Shown piece after piece: positions 16,951 through 18,134 of a stretch of DNA of 18,134 bases. The notes under the pieces were generated by a model. That model did not search any database. It had not been told where the DNA came from and worked only from the letters and a program-made list of their open reading frames with translations. This DNA comes from Verrucomicrobiota bacterium (GTDB lineage Bacteria > Verrucomicrobiota > Verrucomicrobiia > Chthoniobacterales > UBA10450), in assembly GCA_003219095.1 (NCBI GenBank), contig QHPM01000115.1:1-18134 (forward strand), given 5' to 3'. Within the stretch, counting starts at the first letter, position 1, and every line of letters begins with the position of its first letter. The position numbers and the translations under genes were made by a program.

Positions 16951-18134
16951 TTATTGTTTCCCGGCGCCGATAAAATCTGGCAATCTGCCGGGGAAGAATT
17001 GCTTGAAAACGCTGGCGCGCAGATACAATTTCGAGGTATCCTGGTACGGCCGCACGGTTAGTGGCTCGGTAAAGTAAGCATCTCGCAACTTTTTCTCGAC
17101 CTCTGGAATTTTGGTTTCTTCCACGAGAAGGAAATCGGCGTCCAGGTCTGTTGGACCAGTGTCGTGCTCGTAGTAGCCCACCCGGGGGAAATCGCCCAAG
17201 ATCCAGGGTAACGGATATGGGCTGGGGCGCATGATATGACCTATAAGATGGTAGAACGCCGGTTCGTCGTGGGCCTTCTTCAATAGTGGCATAGTTAGCT
17301 TATAAATATCATTGTAGGTCTGGACGTAAACGTACGGCTCTGACCCAAAAAATTCGCGAAAATTGGTTGTGAGCGGTCGATTCCAGTCCCAGTTGGCTTC
17401 GGCGAAGGTAGTGCAGCGGAAATAGTTGAGCGAAATGGCGTAACCGAACGATACCAAGAGAAAGATCGAGGCAACTATGGTTGAGACGAGGAGGCGTGTT
17501 CTGGGCACGATGACGACAAAGGCGCCGAAGGTGAAGAATAAGGGCCAGATAATGCTAATGATGCACCAGGGGGTTTTATAGGCGATGATACTGTAAGCCG
17601 CGAGTGTACCGACGCCAAGGATTGCAAGAAAGCGCAGAGAAAGATTTTGGAAAAGGAAGGAAAACGCGCACAGAATCAATCCCGCGCAGACGGGCCACTC
17701 ATAGCGCGCAATCAAATCAAGCCAGTAATACCAGGGCTTTTCATGGCCATGGCCAGTGCTGCCAGTTTCGAACCAGGCATGGAACGTCTTAAACAAGTCT
17801 TTTAGCCCATTCCAGTGGAAAAATGTGCCGGAGTAGAAGAAAACGATTGCCCCAATTCCCGTTAGGCAGACGATAGCGAGGTCAAATGAATTCCATTTCT
17901 GAGGAGCGTGCCCGGAATCTTCCGTTGGAAGGATAAGGGTGGATATGTAAGCAAGCGGCAGCGCAATCAGGGCACAACCAAGATGGATAATGTAGGTTTC
18001 CTTGGTCAGGATCATTCCGGTAAGACCCATTCCCATGAACCAAAGATAGTTCAGCGTTCCCTCGCGCCACAGACCGAGTAGTCCGAATATGAACATCATG
18101 GAAAAGAGAAGTAGCCACGCCTCGTGGATGGAAT
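16951..18134 (-). CDS. TIGR03663/Agl23-like membrane protein (5' partial)
   Basis: The frame stays open to the right edge (SIHEAWLLLFS precedes the internal ATG at 18099), so the N-terminal part lies outside the window. The visible 390 or so residues contain several membrane helices and the motif LTKETY. A hydrophilic loop contains HGHEKPWYYWLDL, and TPWCIISIIWPL follows. The soluble C-terminal half includes YVYVQTYNDIYKL and WILGDFPRVGYYE. This arrangement resembles the TIGR03663 family (flippase activity-associated protein Agl23), relatives of PMT/GT39-type GT-C enzymes. Assignment is from memory of the family pattern. It heads the visible part of a two-gene operon with the GT-C-like protein, which suggests lipid-linked glycan handling. 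Confidence 0.7.
   Translation of the reverse strand, partial: SIHEAWLLLFSMMFIFGLLGLWREGTLNYLWFMGMGLTGMILTKETYIIHLGCALIALPLAYISTLILPTEDSGHAPQKWNSFDLAIVCLTGIGAIVFFYSGTFFHWNGLKDLFKTFHAWFETGSTGHGHEKPWYYWLDLIARYEWPVCAGLILCAFSFLFQNLSLRFLAILGVGTLAAYSIIAYKTPWCIISIIWPLFFTFGAFVVIVPRTRLLVSTIVASIFLLVSFGYAISLNYFRCTTFAEANWDWNRPLTTNFREFFGSEPYVYVQTYNDIYKLTMPLLKKAHDEPAFYHLIGHIMRPSPYPLPWILGDFPRVGYYEHDTGPTDLDADFLLVEETKIPEVEKKLRDAYFTEPLTVRPYQDTSKLYLRASVFKQFFPGRLPDFIGAGKQ

Overview
The window is about 18 kb of gene-dense bacterial DNA of medium-high GC. No rRNA or phylogenetic marker is present. Three things fit a soil Verrucomicrobiota-type genome (Chthoniobacterales-like): an ECF sigma/anti-sigma/PDZ operon, a DUF885 peptidase, and a preceded-by-signal-peptide Amt. 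Intergenic palindromes and a many-domain polysaccharide synthase point the same way. Acidobacteriota is an alternative, and the assignment is inference only.

Left block (1-5693) is carbohydrate active. A very large polysaccharide synthase enters from the left edge and combines a GH18 domain, a CE4 (NodB) deacetylase and a processive GT2 synthase in one chain. It converges on a secreted clan GH-A-like glycosidase carrying a discoidin (F5/8C) domain. That gene is divergent from, and overlaps at its 5' end with, a GH26-like lipoprotein. Together they look like a small set for making and trimming a beta-linked, possibly amino-sugar, polysaccharide.

Middle block (5697-9480): a secreted protein with two SnoaL/DUF4440-like domains is divergent from an ECF sigma factor, a membrane anti-sigma-like protein and an exported PDZ protein. 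The three plus-strand genes are tightly packed (ATGA overlap, then a 24-bp gap) and end at a strong hairpin-plus-T terminator. A satP-type acetate transporter follows on the minus strand, after a pair of adjacent REP-like hairpins.

Right-middle block (9604-15006) holds an ammonium transporter broken by an in-frame stop together with loss of the segment carrying the second pore histidine. It also holds a nested inverted repeat of MITE type, a DUF885 family metallopeptidase-like protein, tRNA-Leu(GAG), a frameshifted PHP-domain phosphoesterase, a palindrome-rich gap and a small lipoprotein.

Right edge (15080-18134): two polytopic membrane proteins form a minus-strand operon. The upstream one runs off the window and looks like the TIGR03663/Agl23 family; the other is a GT-C-like protein. 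They are likely connected to lipid-linked sugar or envelope glycan handling.

No CRISPR array, phage, integrase or IS transposase was seen. The most notable observations are the three-enzyme synthase, the sigma/anti-sigma/PDZ module with a divergent SnoaL gene, and two apparently broken genes (amt and PHP) within 5 kb.
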